Source of the DNA: RHLJ01 sp965601955
Lineage (GTDB): Bacteria; Bacteroidota; Rhodothermia; Balneolales; Balneolaceae
Reading direction: 5' to 3'
DNA: 64,000 nt
Assembly: GCA_965601955.1 (NCBI GenBank)
Contig: OZ271855.1
Span: forward strand, 62,001 to 126,000
The position numbers were made by a program, and so were the translations under genes. Positions 46,468 through 54,101 of this stretch are shown here, one piece after another (the stretch's first letter is position 1; each line of letters opens with the position of its first letter). Under the pieces are notes generated by a model that saw only the letters and a program-made list of their open reading frames with translations, made no database searches and had not been told where the DNA came from.

Positions 46468-47570
46468 TATGAATAAAAATCCTTGATTGTATTAGCTACA
46501 TATAGAATTTGCTCTTGCTCAAGTTCGGGGTAAATGGGCAGAGAAAGAATTTCCCCTTCAGCTTTTTGTGCTTCAGGAAAATCCGTGCCTTTTAAGTTCA
46601 AAAAGGAATATGCTTCCAGGTTGGGTAGAATCCTCGGATAATGTATTCCACATGCTATCCCGTACGATTCTAAATACTGTTTGAGCTCATTTCTTCTTTT
46701 AGTTCTAATTACAAAAAGGTGAAATGTGTGTGTTGATTGGCTCCGAATTACCGGTGTTTGTATTTCACTTATCGATGATAACTGCTTCGTGTATTCATGA
46801 GCATTTTCAATTCGCATGGCAGTCCAAGTTAGAATATGCTTCAACTTCACTGATAAAACTGCGGCCTGAATAGCATCTAAGCGGCTATTAATTCCTTCGA
46901 ATTCGTGCTGATGTTTAACCATAGCCCCGTGGTTAGCATACATTTTACACTTACGGGCCAGCTCATCATTATTTGTAATAATACACCCAGCATCTCCATA
47001 AGCACCTAGATTTTTCCCGGGATAAAAGCTGAAGGAGCCGGCATCACCAAACAAACCAACCCTTTTCTCTTCAAATTCTGAAAAGTGTGCCTGCGCGCAA
47101 TCTTCAATTACAAAGAGGTTGTGCTTTTTTGCAATTCGGTTAATAGTCTTCATATCACAAGCTTGCCCATACAGGTGTACCGGCATTATAGCTTTTGTGT
47201 GCTCATTGATTGACCCTTCTAACAGCTTCTCATCTAGCGTGAAATAGGCAGGGTCAACATCGATAAAAACCGGTTTAGCCCCGGTTTGAGATATCGTTTC
47301 AGAGGATGAAATCCAGCTGTTAGCCGGGGTAATGACCTCGTCTCCCTCTCCAATACCCAACATTTTCATGATTATGTATAAAGAGTCAGTCCCATTGCCT
47401 ACAGAAATGCAGTGCTTTACTCCATACAAACGGGCAAATTCCTTTTCGAATAACTCAACGTATTTGCCACCAATAAATGAAGTGGTATTGAGGACTTCCT
47501 GAATCGCCTGATCAATATCTTCTTTTATGGATTGGTATTGAGCTCGTAAATCTACAAATGGGATATTCAT
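46467..47570 (-). CDS. DegT/DnrJ/EryC1-family sugar aminotransferase (WbpE/WlbC-like)
   Basis: This is a PLP enzyme of about 367 residues. It begins MNIPFVDLRAQYQSIKEDI, a typical start for this family. Earlier in-frame ATGs at 47579 and 47615 lie within the upstream gene and add non-conserved residues. Family motifs are GVKHCISVGNGTDSL, ITPANSWISSSETI, VIEDCAQAHFSE and the PLP lysine in FSFYPGKNLGAYGDAG. It aminates the 3-keto sugar made by the Gfo/Idh enzyme encoded two genes upstream. The set matches WbpB-WbpE-WbpD (WlbA-WlbC-WlbB), which makes UDP-2,3-diacetamido sugars. Confidence 0.92.
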   Translation of the reverse strand: MNIPFVDLRAQYQSIKEDIDQAIQEVLNTTSFIGGKYVELFEKEFARLYGVKHCISVGNGTDSLYIIMKMLGIGEGDEVITPANSWISSSETISQTGAKPVFIDVDPAYFTLDEKLLEGSINEHTKAIMPVHLYGQACDMKTINRIAKKHNLFVIEDCAQAHFSEFEEKRVGLFGDAGSFSFYPGKNLGAYGDAGCIITNNDELARKCKMYANHGAMVKHQHEFEGINSRLDAIQAAVLSVKLKHILTWTAMRIENAHEYTKQLSSISEIQTPVIRSQSTHTFHLFVIRTKRRNELKQYLESYGIACGIHYPRILPNLEAYSFLNLKGTDFPEAQKAEGEILSLPIYPELEQEQILYVANTIKDFYS

Positions 47571-47571
47571 T

Positions 47572-48039
47572 CTACTCATTGTGGCTTCTGAGGAACTTAG
47601 CAGGGTTTCCTGCATATACCCCAGGTTTATCGATTGGCTTGGTCACAACAGCTCCTGCTCCAATTACTACATTGTCGCATATCTCCACCGGTAAAATGGT
47701 TGCGTTACTCCCAATGCTAACAGAATTACCAATTTTGGTTCCTTTCCATAACGATTTATCTCCCTGAGCAGGGCCACCATGTTCAAAAAGATCATTAATG
47801 AACATTACTCCGTGCCCAACAAACACATCGTCTCCTATCTCCACCAATTCACAAACAAATGAATGAGATTGAATCTTACACCTATCTCCTATCTTTACAT
47901 TCTTCTGAATCTCTACAAATGGGCCTATAAATGTGTCGTTACCAATTGAGCAACCATACATATTTACAGGTTGAATTACGGTCACACCATTTCCGAAATC
48001 AACATTTATAATCCCGCTTTCTTTGATATTAGTGCTCAT
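47572..48039 (-). CDS. Left-handed beta-helix acetyltransferase (WbpD/WlbB-like)
   Basis: This protein of about 155 residues consists of hexapeptide repeats (IGNDTFIGPFVEIQKNVKIG, IGDDVFVGHGVMFIND, IGNSVSIGSNATILPVEI, VVIGAGAVVTKPI). The loop HGVMFINDLFEHGG and the ending PGVYAGNPAKFLR are close to WlbB/WbpD enzymes, which N-acetylate UDP-3-amino sugars. The start at 48039 (MSTNIKESG) is chosen over 48075 because the extra 12 residues overlap the Gfo/Idh gene and are not family-like. It overlaps that gene by 11 bases. Confidence 0.9.
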   Translation of the reverse strand: MSTNIKESGIINVDFGNGVTVIQPVNMYGCSIGNDTFIGPFVEIQKNVKIGDRCKIQSHSFVCELVEIGDDVFVGHGVMFINDLFEHGGPAQGDKSLWKGTKIGNSVSIGSNATILPVEICDNVVIGAGAVVTKPIDKPGVYAGNPAKFLRSHNE

Positions 48040-49042
48040 TACTATTCTCTCTAACCGACTTATATATTTTATCAATTATTTCGACGGTTTTTAACGCCTC
48101 AAAAGAATTTGTAGAAATTGAACCTCCGTTCATTAGAACGTCAATCACATTTTCATACACTTTGTCATGGTTGGACATCGACCCCTGATACGTTCCGTAT
48201 TCATTGGCCTTATTCCCTTTTGGTAGCTTTTCGAAAACGAAATCTTTGACATTAGCGTATTCTAGTTCATTTAGATATTGCCCCCCTACTTTTACAGTTC
48301 CGTTTTCAGCAAATATCGTCAATGAACCTTCCATATTTTTTTTGTAGCTATTTACGGTGTAATTAATAGTACCAATAGCTCCATTATGAAATTCAAGCGC
48401 TACAACTCCAGCGTCTTCAAACTGAATTATATCTTTATGAGCAAAATTATTTGCGTACCCCTGTACTCTTCTTACATCACCAATTAACCAATAAATCAAA
48501 TCTATAAAGTGGCTGAATTGAGTAAAAAGAGTGCCTCCATCGAGGTCCATGGTCCCCTTCCAGGAATTTGAATAATAGCTTTCATTTCTATTCCAGAAAC
48601 AACTTAACTGTATACTGTAAATCTTTCCCAGCACCCCACTTTCGATGGCATTTCTTAGAGCCACTATTGGAGGGTTAAACCTATTTTGTTTGATTACAAA
48701 TAGCCGTCTATTATTTGCTTCTGCAGTTTTAATCATCTCACCACAGTCATGCACATTGATGGCCATTGGCTTTTCACATAGTACATGATGCCCTGCATTA
48801 AGTGCCAGAATAGAATGTGCTGCATGCAATCCGTTAGGTGAGCACACTGATACCACATCAATGTTTAAATCGGAGTTCAACATTTCCTCGTAAGAATCGA
48901 AAGCTTTGCATCCATACTCTAAGCTGAGCCCTTCAGCCCTTTCCTTTACAATATCATAGCATGCGACCAGATTAGCTTTCTTGCTAATATGTAGCGCATG
49001 CCTTTTCGAAATCTTACCACAACCAATTATTGCAAAATTCAT
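48029..49042 (-). CDS. Gfo/Idh/MocA-family sugar-nucleotide dehydrogenase (WbpB/WlbA-like)
   Basis: This is a 337-residue oxidoreductase. The NAD-binding Rossmann fold begins at once (MNFAIIGCGKISKRHALHISK). The catalytic-region motif EKPMAINVHDCGEMIKTAE includes the conserved Lys, and GGTLFTQFSHFIDLIYWLIGD holds the family's Asp/His pattern. The start at 49042 puts the Rossmann strand at the N-terminus; the longer ORF start at 49072 overlaps the upstream gene. Followed by the acetyltransferase and aminotransferase, it probably oxidises the C3 hydroxyl of a UDP-HexNAc(A). Confidence 0.92.
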   Translation of the reverse strand: MNFAIIGCGKISKRHALHISKKANLVACYDIVKERAEGLSLEYGCKAFDSYEEMLNSDLNIDVVSVCSPNGLHAAHSILALNAGHHVLCEKPMAINVHDCGEMIKTAEANNRRLFVIKQNRFNPPIVALRNAIESGVLGKIYSIQLSCFWNRNESYYSNSWKGTMDLDGGTLFTQFSHFIDLIYWLIGDVRRVQGYANNFAHKDIIQFEDAGVVALEFHNGAIGTINYTVNSYKKNMEGSLTIFAENGTVKVGGQYLNELEYANVKDFVFEKLPKGNKANEYGTYQGSMSNHDKVYENVIDVLMNGGSISTNSFEALKTVEIIDKIYKSVRENSNEH

Positions 49043-49043
49043 A

Positions 49044-50192
49044 CTACAAATTTTTGTTTTGATCGTCCGCATTAATCAAGTTGTCATATAGTTTGAGCAA
49101 TCTTGTTTTTTCTGTTGCCCAAGTATATTTACTTAACACTGCTTTTCGTCCTTGCTTACCCATATTTAAAGATTCAATCGGGTTTTCCAAAATCCAATTT
49201 ATTGCTTCGGCAATTTTTTTAGGAGTATGCTCTTCAAGTATAATACCAGCTTTATTCTCATTGATTATCTGTCTTGGAAAAAGTAAATCGGTACTTATTA
49301 CTGGAACTTCTGCCAACATATATTCAAATAGCTTCACATTATAAGACTCGTTATGTGTAGGAATCACCTCCAAAGTTAAGAGACCACACAGCGAATTTTT
49401 CATAATTTTTTCGATCTGGCTGTGCTCAACCCAACCCAAATATTTAGTACGTTTCCATCCATCCTTTTTTTCTACCAACTCCCTTAACCCTCTTTCCGAA
49501 AATCCACCTCCTAACCATAATTCCACCTCTTCATCTTTTACTAAATCTATTGCTTCAACCAACTTTGGTATTCCTCTCCTGGAGGTTAAACTACCTATAT
49601 ACACTACATATTTCTCTTTTTGAGAAGGGTCAGTATCACCCGGGATTAAGTTGGCGTCTCCCAGAATAGGAAAATTCCTTATTTCTACAACATTGTTTGA
49701 GTATTTCTTAAAACGATCAGTAATGGTTGGAACTACGGTAATAATGGCATCGAAATATCTTGAAGCGATTTTCTCAATGAAATAAACAGTCTTTGAAAGA
49801 ATTCCTCTGAGTGGGGAAGGAATCCATTCTTTTGTTAACAGGTCTTTTGGAACATCCTCATGAACATCATAGATAACTTTATATCCAAAAACTTTAAACA
49901 TTAGGCCAATCGGGATCAATTCCGGATCATGAAAATGAAAAATGGTTCCTTTTTTATAGGTAAATGCTCTTTTGACTAATGCGGGAATAACTCTGGTTAA
50001 ACGATCTATTTTTTTCTCAGCTTTTGGTAAGCCTTTGATTACTACACCATCTTCCTCTTTCTCACCTTCATATTGAGCAACCAGGTGAACTTCAAATCCA
50101 AATTCAGCTAAACTCTTGCATTCCTTTACAAATATTCTCGTGTCGAACACATAATGGACAGAGGTAAGATGAACAATTAACTCTTTGCCCAT
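49044..50192 (-). CDS. GT4-family glycosyltransferase
   Basis: This 382-residue GT-B protein carries IVHLTSVHYVFDTRIFVKECKSLAEFGFEVHLVAQ at the N-terminus, IFHFHDPELIPIGLMFK and VIYDVHEDVPKDL in the acceptor half, and VVYIGSLTSRRGIPKLVEAI with NVKLFEYMLAEVPVISTD in the donor half. It is similar to capsule/LPS retaining glycosyltransferases. The conserved Glu pair lies in NESYNVKLFEYM. It is four bases from the GT2 gene upstream and directly before the Gfo/Idh gene, within the minus-strand polysaccharide operon. Confidence 0.93.
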   Translation of the reverse strand: MGKELIVHLTSVHYVFDTRIFVKECKSLAEFGFEVHLVAQYEGEKEEDGVVIKGLPKAEKKIDRLTRVIPALVKRAFTYKKGTIFHFHDPELIPIGLMFKVFGYKVIYDVHEDVPKDLLTKEWIPSPLRGILSKTVYFIEKIASRYFDAIITVVPTITDRFKKYSNNVVEIRNFPILGDANLIPGDTDPSQKEKYVVYIGSLTSRRGIPKLVEAIDLVKDEEVELWLGGGFSERGLRELVEKKDGWKRTKYLGWVEHSQIEKIMKNSLCGLLTLEVIPTHNESYNVKLFEYMLAEVPVISTDLLFPRQIINENKAGIILEEHTPKKIAEAINWILENPIESLNMGKQGRKAVLSKYTWATEKTRLLKLYDNLINADDQNKNL

Positions 50193-50196
50193 CTAT

Positions 50197-51246
50197 CTAC
50201 CATTTTTTTTTGCTTCCAAATAAACTCTTGATGTATTGAAACAAAAAACCAGTGAAGTGACCTATCTGCATTATCACTAAGCTCGAAAAAATATTCACAA
50301 CATTTGAAAAAATCCCGGGAGATTTTTGAGCACCGATCCAAATATAGTTATCCAGATAACTCTTTTTCGTGAGCACAACTCGTATTGATTCAAATAATAG
50401 AACCAGAACAAATAAGGCTAATACTTCAAAAGAGTATAGTGCTTGAGGCATACTGATATCTATTATTACAAAAAGACATAGGAGAATTATAAATAAAAAA
50501 GGCACCATCCCTCTAATCGGAGTAGTTTTTGGGTGCAACATTTTCGTCATACACCTTCCTCGCCCATATCTATGATATTGTATAAATAGTGATTTAAAGT
50601 TGTCCCTTGGTAAATACCAGCTTTTAATACCCTGACTTATAAAAATCTGTGTCCCAAACTTTTCGTTAATTCTCAGATTCAGTTCTGAATCTTCATTTGT
50701 TACGTTTTCAGTATTGAAGCCGCCAAGTTCTTTTAGGTCTTTAGTCCAAAAACAACCCAGAAAAACAGTGTCGGCATACCCTTCAAAATCTTCTTTCATG
50801 TATTTAGCACCACCATTCCCAAAAAAGCTCTTTACTGCCAGAGCAATTCCAGCCTGTACTCTATTCTGTGCTTTGTACCTTTGTGTACCCCCTACATTTT
50901 TGGCCCCTGTACTAAGCAATGTATTAACACATTGCTCTATATAATCAGGGTTATAGTAACAATGCCCATCTGCTCGTAAAAAAACCTCTCCTTTGGCTTG
51001 CTTAATCATCTTATTTAAAGCATATGATTGATACTTATCAGGGTTTTCAACCAACTTTATACGACTATCCTTGCTTGAAAGGTCGTTAACAATTTCTCTT
51101 GTCCTATCCGTACTTCCGCCATCAGCAACCAAGATTTCTGTCAAATTTGAATACTCTGAGGAAAGAAAACCTGAAATAACTCTTTCTATATGAGCCTCTT
51201 CATTATATACAGGTATTCCAATAGTGACACTGGGAAAAGAGATTAT
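50197..51246 (-). CDS. GT2-family glycosyltransferase with no ordinary start codon
   Basis: The frame contains the full GT-A pattern: VTIGIPVYNEEAHIERVI (minus strand, about 51225-51172), EILVADGGSTDRTREIV, a DGHCYYNPDY DxD-like site, and NVTNEDSELNLRINEKFG. C-terminal TM segments (PFLFIILLCLFVIIDISM, LYSFEVLALFVLVLLFES) suggest membrane anchoring. The first ATG/GTG/TTG in frame is TTG at 51144, which would remove the first strand and the PVYNEE nucleotide-binding motif. Upstream the frame is open back to the TGA stop of pyrB (same frame) but holds no ATG, GTG or TTG. I place the start at ATA 51246 (reads IISFPSVTIG) as the most plausible. A non-standard start, a base error or a damaged 5' end are all possible. 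Confidence 0.82.
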   Translation of the reverse strand: MISFPSVTIGIPVYNEEAHIERVISGFLSSEYSNLTEILVADGGSTDRTREIVNDLSSKDSRIKLVENPDKYQSYALNKMIKQAKGEVFLRADGHCYYNPDYIEQCVNTLLSTGAKNVGGTQRYKAQNRVQAGIALAVKSFFGNGGAKYMKEDFEGYADTVFLGCFWTKDLKELGGFNTENVTNEDSELNLRINEKFGTQIFISQGIKSWYLPRDNFKSLFIQYHRYGRGRCMTKMLHPKTTPIRGMVPFLFIILLCLFVIIDISMPQALYSFEVLALFVLVLLFESIRVVLTKKSYLDNYIWIGAQKSPGIFSNVVNIFSSLVIMQIGHFTGFLFQYIKSLFGSKKKW

Positions 51247-51321
51247 TTCGTCTGAGTGAGTGATTGATTTACTATTCTGTTCTAATTTGATGAAGTTACT
51301 AAAGGTGAGGTTAAAACAGTA

Positions 51322-52263
51322 TCAAATTCTAGTCCCACCACTCAACAAGTAAAGAACTGCCATTCGAACGGCTACTCCATTGGTAACCTGATCCAAGATA
51401 ACTGCTCGTTCACTATCTGCAACTTCACTTTGCATTTCTACCCCTCGATTTATTGGGCCGGGGTGCATAATTCTAAAATCCGGGTACTTTTCAAGATGTT
51501 TTAGTTTAATCCCAAAATGTTCATGGTATTCTCTAAGAGAAGGAAATAGTTCTGTACCTTCGTCCTGCCTTTCCAATTGAATTCTTAACGCCATGGCAAC
51601 ATCACACCAGGCTAACGTTTCTTCAAGATTATAAGAGACTTCTACCCCCAAATCTTTCACAAACACTGGTATCAATGTTTTTGGGCCACAAAGCACAACC
51701 TGAGCTCCAACTTTTGTTAATCCGATAATATTTGAACGTACCACCCGGCTATGTGAGATATCACCAATGATAGCAATTTTCTTTCCTGCCAAATCCGGAT
51801 GAAGTTGCTGCATAGTAAACATATCCAGTAGAGCTTGAGTTGGATGCTCATGAGCCCCATCACCAGCATTGAGTATGGCAGCTTCAACACATTGGGTAAG
51901 AAAATGAGGTACTCCAGGGCTCTTATGCCGAACTACTACCATATCAATTTTCATAGAACTGATATTCTGAATAGTATCCTTTAATGACTCCCCCTTTTTT
52001 GTGCTCGATGTATTGGCTGAGAAATTAACCACATCGGCACCCATCCTTTTTTGTGCTAATTCGAACGAAAGCCTGGTCCTTGTACTATTCTCATAAAAAA
52101 GATTTACGATGGTTTTATCTCGTAATGTCGGAACCTTTGGAACCGGACGATCTAATATTTCACGAAAGGATTTGGCCTGGTCTAAAACATATAAGATATC
52201 TTCCTTTGAATAATCGGCTAGCCCAAGCAGGTGCTTTTGATTAAACTGGTAGGTATTACTCAT
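51322..52263 (-). CDS. pyrB: Aspartate carbamoyltransferase catalytic subunit
   Basis: This 313-residue enzyme shows the carbamoyl-phosphate-binding STRTRLSFELA motif (in FYENSTRTRL), the 80s loop TSSTKKGESLKDTI, the GDGAHEHPTQALLDMFTM active-site segment, the 240s-type region and HPGPINRGVEM. It catalyses carbamoyl phosphate + aspartate to carbamoyl aspartate in pyrimidine synthesis. No pyrI regulatory subunit is adjacent. It overlaps the pyrR gene by eight bases and is followed by polysaccharide genes, which it may be co-transcribed with. Confidence 0.97.
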   Translation of the reverse strand: MSNTYQFNQKHLLGLADYSKEDILYVLDQAKSFREILDRPVPKVPTLRDKTIVNLFYENSTRTRLSFELAQKRMGADVVNFSANTSSTKKGESLKDTIQNISSMKIDMVVVRHKSPGVPHFLTQCVEAAILNAGDGAHEHPTQALLDMFTMQQLHPDLAGKKIAIIGDISHSRVVRSNIIGLTKVGAQVVLCGPKTLIPVFVKDLGVEVSYNLEETLAWCDVAMALRIQLERQDEGTELFPSLREYHEHFGIKLKHLEKYPDFRIMHPGPINRGVEMQSEVADSERAVILDQVTNGVAVRMAVLYLLSGGTRI

Positions 52264-52804
52264 CGGCTTCCTCCGCGTCTACCAGATACACTGCATCTTC
52301 CCCGTCTAACTCTTTAACTTTTACTCTAACTTCTTCTTTAGAATGAGTGGGCACGTAAATCCCAGTATAATCAGAAGCAATAGGAAGCTCTCTGTGACCA
52401 CGATCTACCATACAACAAAACCGAATTATTCTTGGGCGGCCATAACCCATTAGTGCGTCCATCGCCGAACGTACCGTACGTCCTGTAAAAAGCACATCAT
52501 CTACCAGTACCACATCCCTGTCATATAAATCAAAGGGTATCTCGGTTACCTTAACTTCCGGCATCTTTAATTTTGACCTAAAATCATCTCTGTAAAAAGT
52601 CACATCCAGCACCCCAAAATCAATCTTTAACCCAAATTCTTTGCTGATGCTTTCTATAATTCTTCGCCCCATATATACTCCACGAGTCTGCATACCTATA
52701 ATGGCAAGTCGGGAAGGGTCGTCGTAAGATTCGAGGAATTGGTGAGCAAATCGCAAATATGTGCGATCTAAATCCTCTTCCGTCATGATTAATGCTTTAT
52801 CCAA
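52256..52804 (-). CDS. pyrR: PyrR: pyrimidine operon regulator / uracil phosphoribosyltransferase
   Basis: This is a 182-residue type I phosphoribosyltransferase. The PRPP-binding motif is VVLVDDVLFTGRTVRSAMDAL. The N-terminal MTEEDLDRTYLRFAHQFLE and IGMQTRGVYMGRRI also match PyrR. In Bacillus it binds UMP and pyr mRNA leaders to cause attenuation. I saw no convincing PyrR-binding hairpin in the 60-base gap upstream, so the regulatory role here is unproven. The listed start gives MDKALIMTEEDL; an in-frame ATG six codons in (52786) is also possible. A TATATTTG box lies 30 bases upstream. Confidence 0.95.
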   Translation of the reverse strand: MDKALIMTEEDLDRTYLRFAHQFLESYDDPSRLAIIGMQTRGVYMGRRIIESISKEFGLKIDFGVLDVTFYRDDFRSKLKMPEVKVTEIPFDLYDRDVVLVDDVLFTGRTVRSAMDALMGYGRPRIIRFCCMVDRGHRELPIASDYTGIYVPTHSKEEVRVKVKELDGEDAVYLVDAEEADE

Positions 52805-52834
52805 GCGGGTAATCTATATGCGTTGAATGGTGCA

Positions 52835-52842
52835 CAAATATA
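52835..52842 (-). promoter_or_regulatory. Candidate TAnnTTTG promoter box for pyrR-pyrB
   Basis: TATATTTG on the minus strand, 30 bases before the pyrR ATG and between wecB and pyrR. It is identical to the box before the yebC-like gene (59569-59576). It suggests that pyrRB can be transcribed separately from wecB. Confidence 0.45.
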
Positions 52843-52864
52843 AAATCTTTTGCGGAAAATATTA

Positions 52865-53989
52865 TCAGCTTTTAACTAAGCTTCTTCGTTGAAACTCAAC
52901 GATTTTTTTTGCTGCATTCCCATCACCAAAAAGATCCTCTTTAGAAGAAAAATTCTGTGAGTGCGGGTTTTGTAAAATTCGCTCCACTTCCTGAACTATG
53001 CTCTCTTTCCTGGAACCTACCAAAATCACCCCTGCTTCTAAAGCTTCCGGGCGCTCCGTGACTTCCCGCATCAATAGAACAGGCTTTTTCAAACTTGGCG
53101 CCTCCTCCTGGATTCCTCCACTATCGGTAATTATGAAATAAGACTTATTCATTAGCCATACAAAAGCTTCATACGGAAGGGGGTCGATCAGATGAATATT
53201 AGAGATTCCTCCAAGAAGATCCATCACCTGCCCTCTCACATTAGGATTTAAATGTACCGGGTAGATAATCTGAATATCCTCCTGCTTAGCGACTTCTTTC
53301 AAGGCTTCGCAAATATTCTTAAAACCTTCTCCAAAATTTTCTCTCCGGTGACCCGTAACCAGAATCAGCTTTTTACTTTCATCTATCAACCCTTCCAGTT
53401 GATGAATCTCCTCTACATTTCTAGACTCCACCTTTTCTAACGTATAATGCAGAGCATCAACCACCGTATTTCCTGTTACATAAATAGAGGTATTATCAAT
53501 ACCCTCATTAAGCAGGTTTTGCCTGGCATGTTCAGTGGGGGCAAAATTTATGTCAGCTAACCTACCTGTTAACTGTCTGTTCATTTCTTCGGGGTAAGGA
53601 GCCGTTTTATTATATGTCCTTAAACCTGCTTCAACATGGCAAATCTTTATTTGCTTATAGAATGCGGCTAGTGAAGCTCCTAACGTGGTGGTGGTGTCTC
53701 CATGCACATATACAAAATCAGGTTTTGATTTTTCTAGTACTTCAGTCACTTCTTCAAGTATTTTTGCTGTTAACGAATCCAGACGTTGATTGGGAAGCAT
53801 GATATCTAAATCATAATCCGGGGTAATCTCAAAGAAATCTAACACCTGGTCCAGCATTTCCCGGTGTTGAGCTGTCACACATACCTCCACCTCGAATTCA
53901 TCCGAATAGTTCTGAAATTCCTGTACAACAGGAGCCATTTTTATGGCTTCGGGACGAGTACCAAAAACAAATAGAATCTTTTTGAGCAT
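52865..53989 (-). CDS. wecB: Non-hydrolysing UDP-N-acetylglucosamine 2-epimerase family (WecB/WbpI-like)
   Basis: This 374-residue protein begins KKILFVFGTRPEAIKMAPVV, the epimerase family signature. It has VYVHGDTTTTLGASLAAFY, VEAGLRTYNKTAPYPEEMNRQ, ILVTGHRRENFGEG and FIITDSGGIQEEAPSLKKPVLLMREVTERPE. It interconverts UDP-GlcNAc and UDP-ManNAc. Given the WbpB/D/E-like trio in the same operon, it could instead be WbpI-like, acting on a diacetamido sugar; sequence alone does not decide. It is first in the minus polysaccharide arm and is followed by pyrR. Confidence 0.95.
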   Translation of the reverse strand: MLKKILFVFGTRPEAIKMAPVVQEFQNYSDEFEVEVCVTAQHREMLDQVLDFFEITPDYDLDIMLPNQRLDSLTAKILEEVTEVLEKSKPDFVYVHGDTTTTLGASLAAFYKQIKICHVEAGLRTYNKTAPYPEEMNRQLTGRLADINFAPTEHARQNLLNEGIDNTSIYVTGNTVVDALHYTLEKVESRNVEEIHQLEGLIDESKKLILVTGHRRENFGEGFKNICEALKEVAKQEDIQIIYPVHLNPNVRGQVMDLLGGISNIHLIDPLPYEAFVWLMNKSYFIITDSGGIQEEAPSLKKPVLLMREVTERPEALEAGVILVGSRKESIVQEVERILQNPHSQNFSSKEDLFGDGNAAKKIVEFQRRSLVKS

Positions 53990-54101
53990 GTTTTACAAAT
54001 TAAGACAGACGGTAGCCATTAAACAACCTTTAGATGCAGAATTTTAACCTTTTTATTCATCTCGATCTCATATTTTATGTCCAATAACTAGATAATTTAC
54101 T

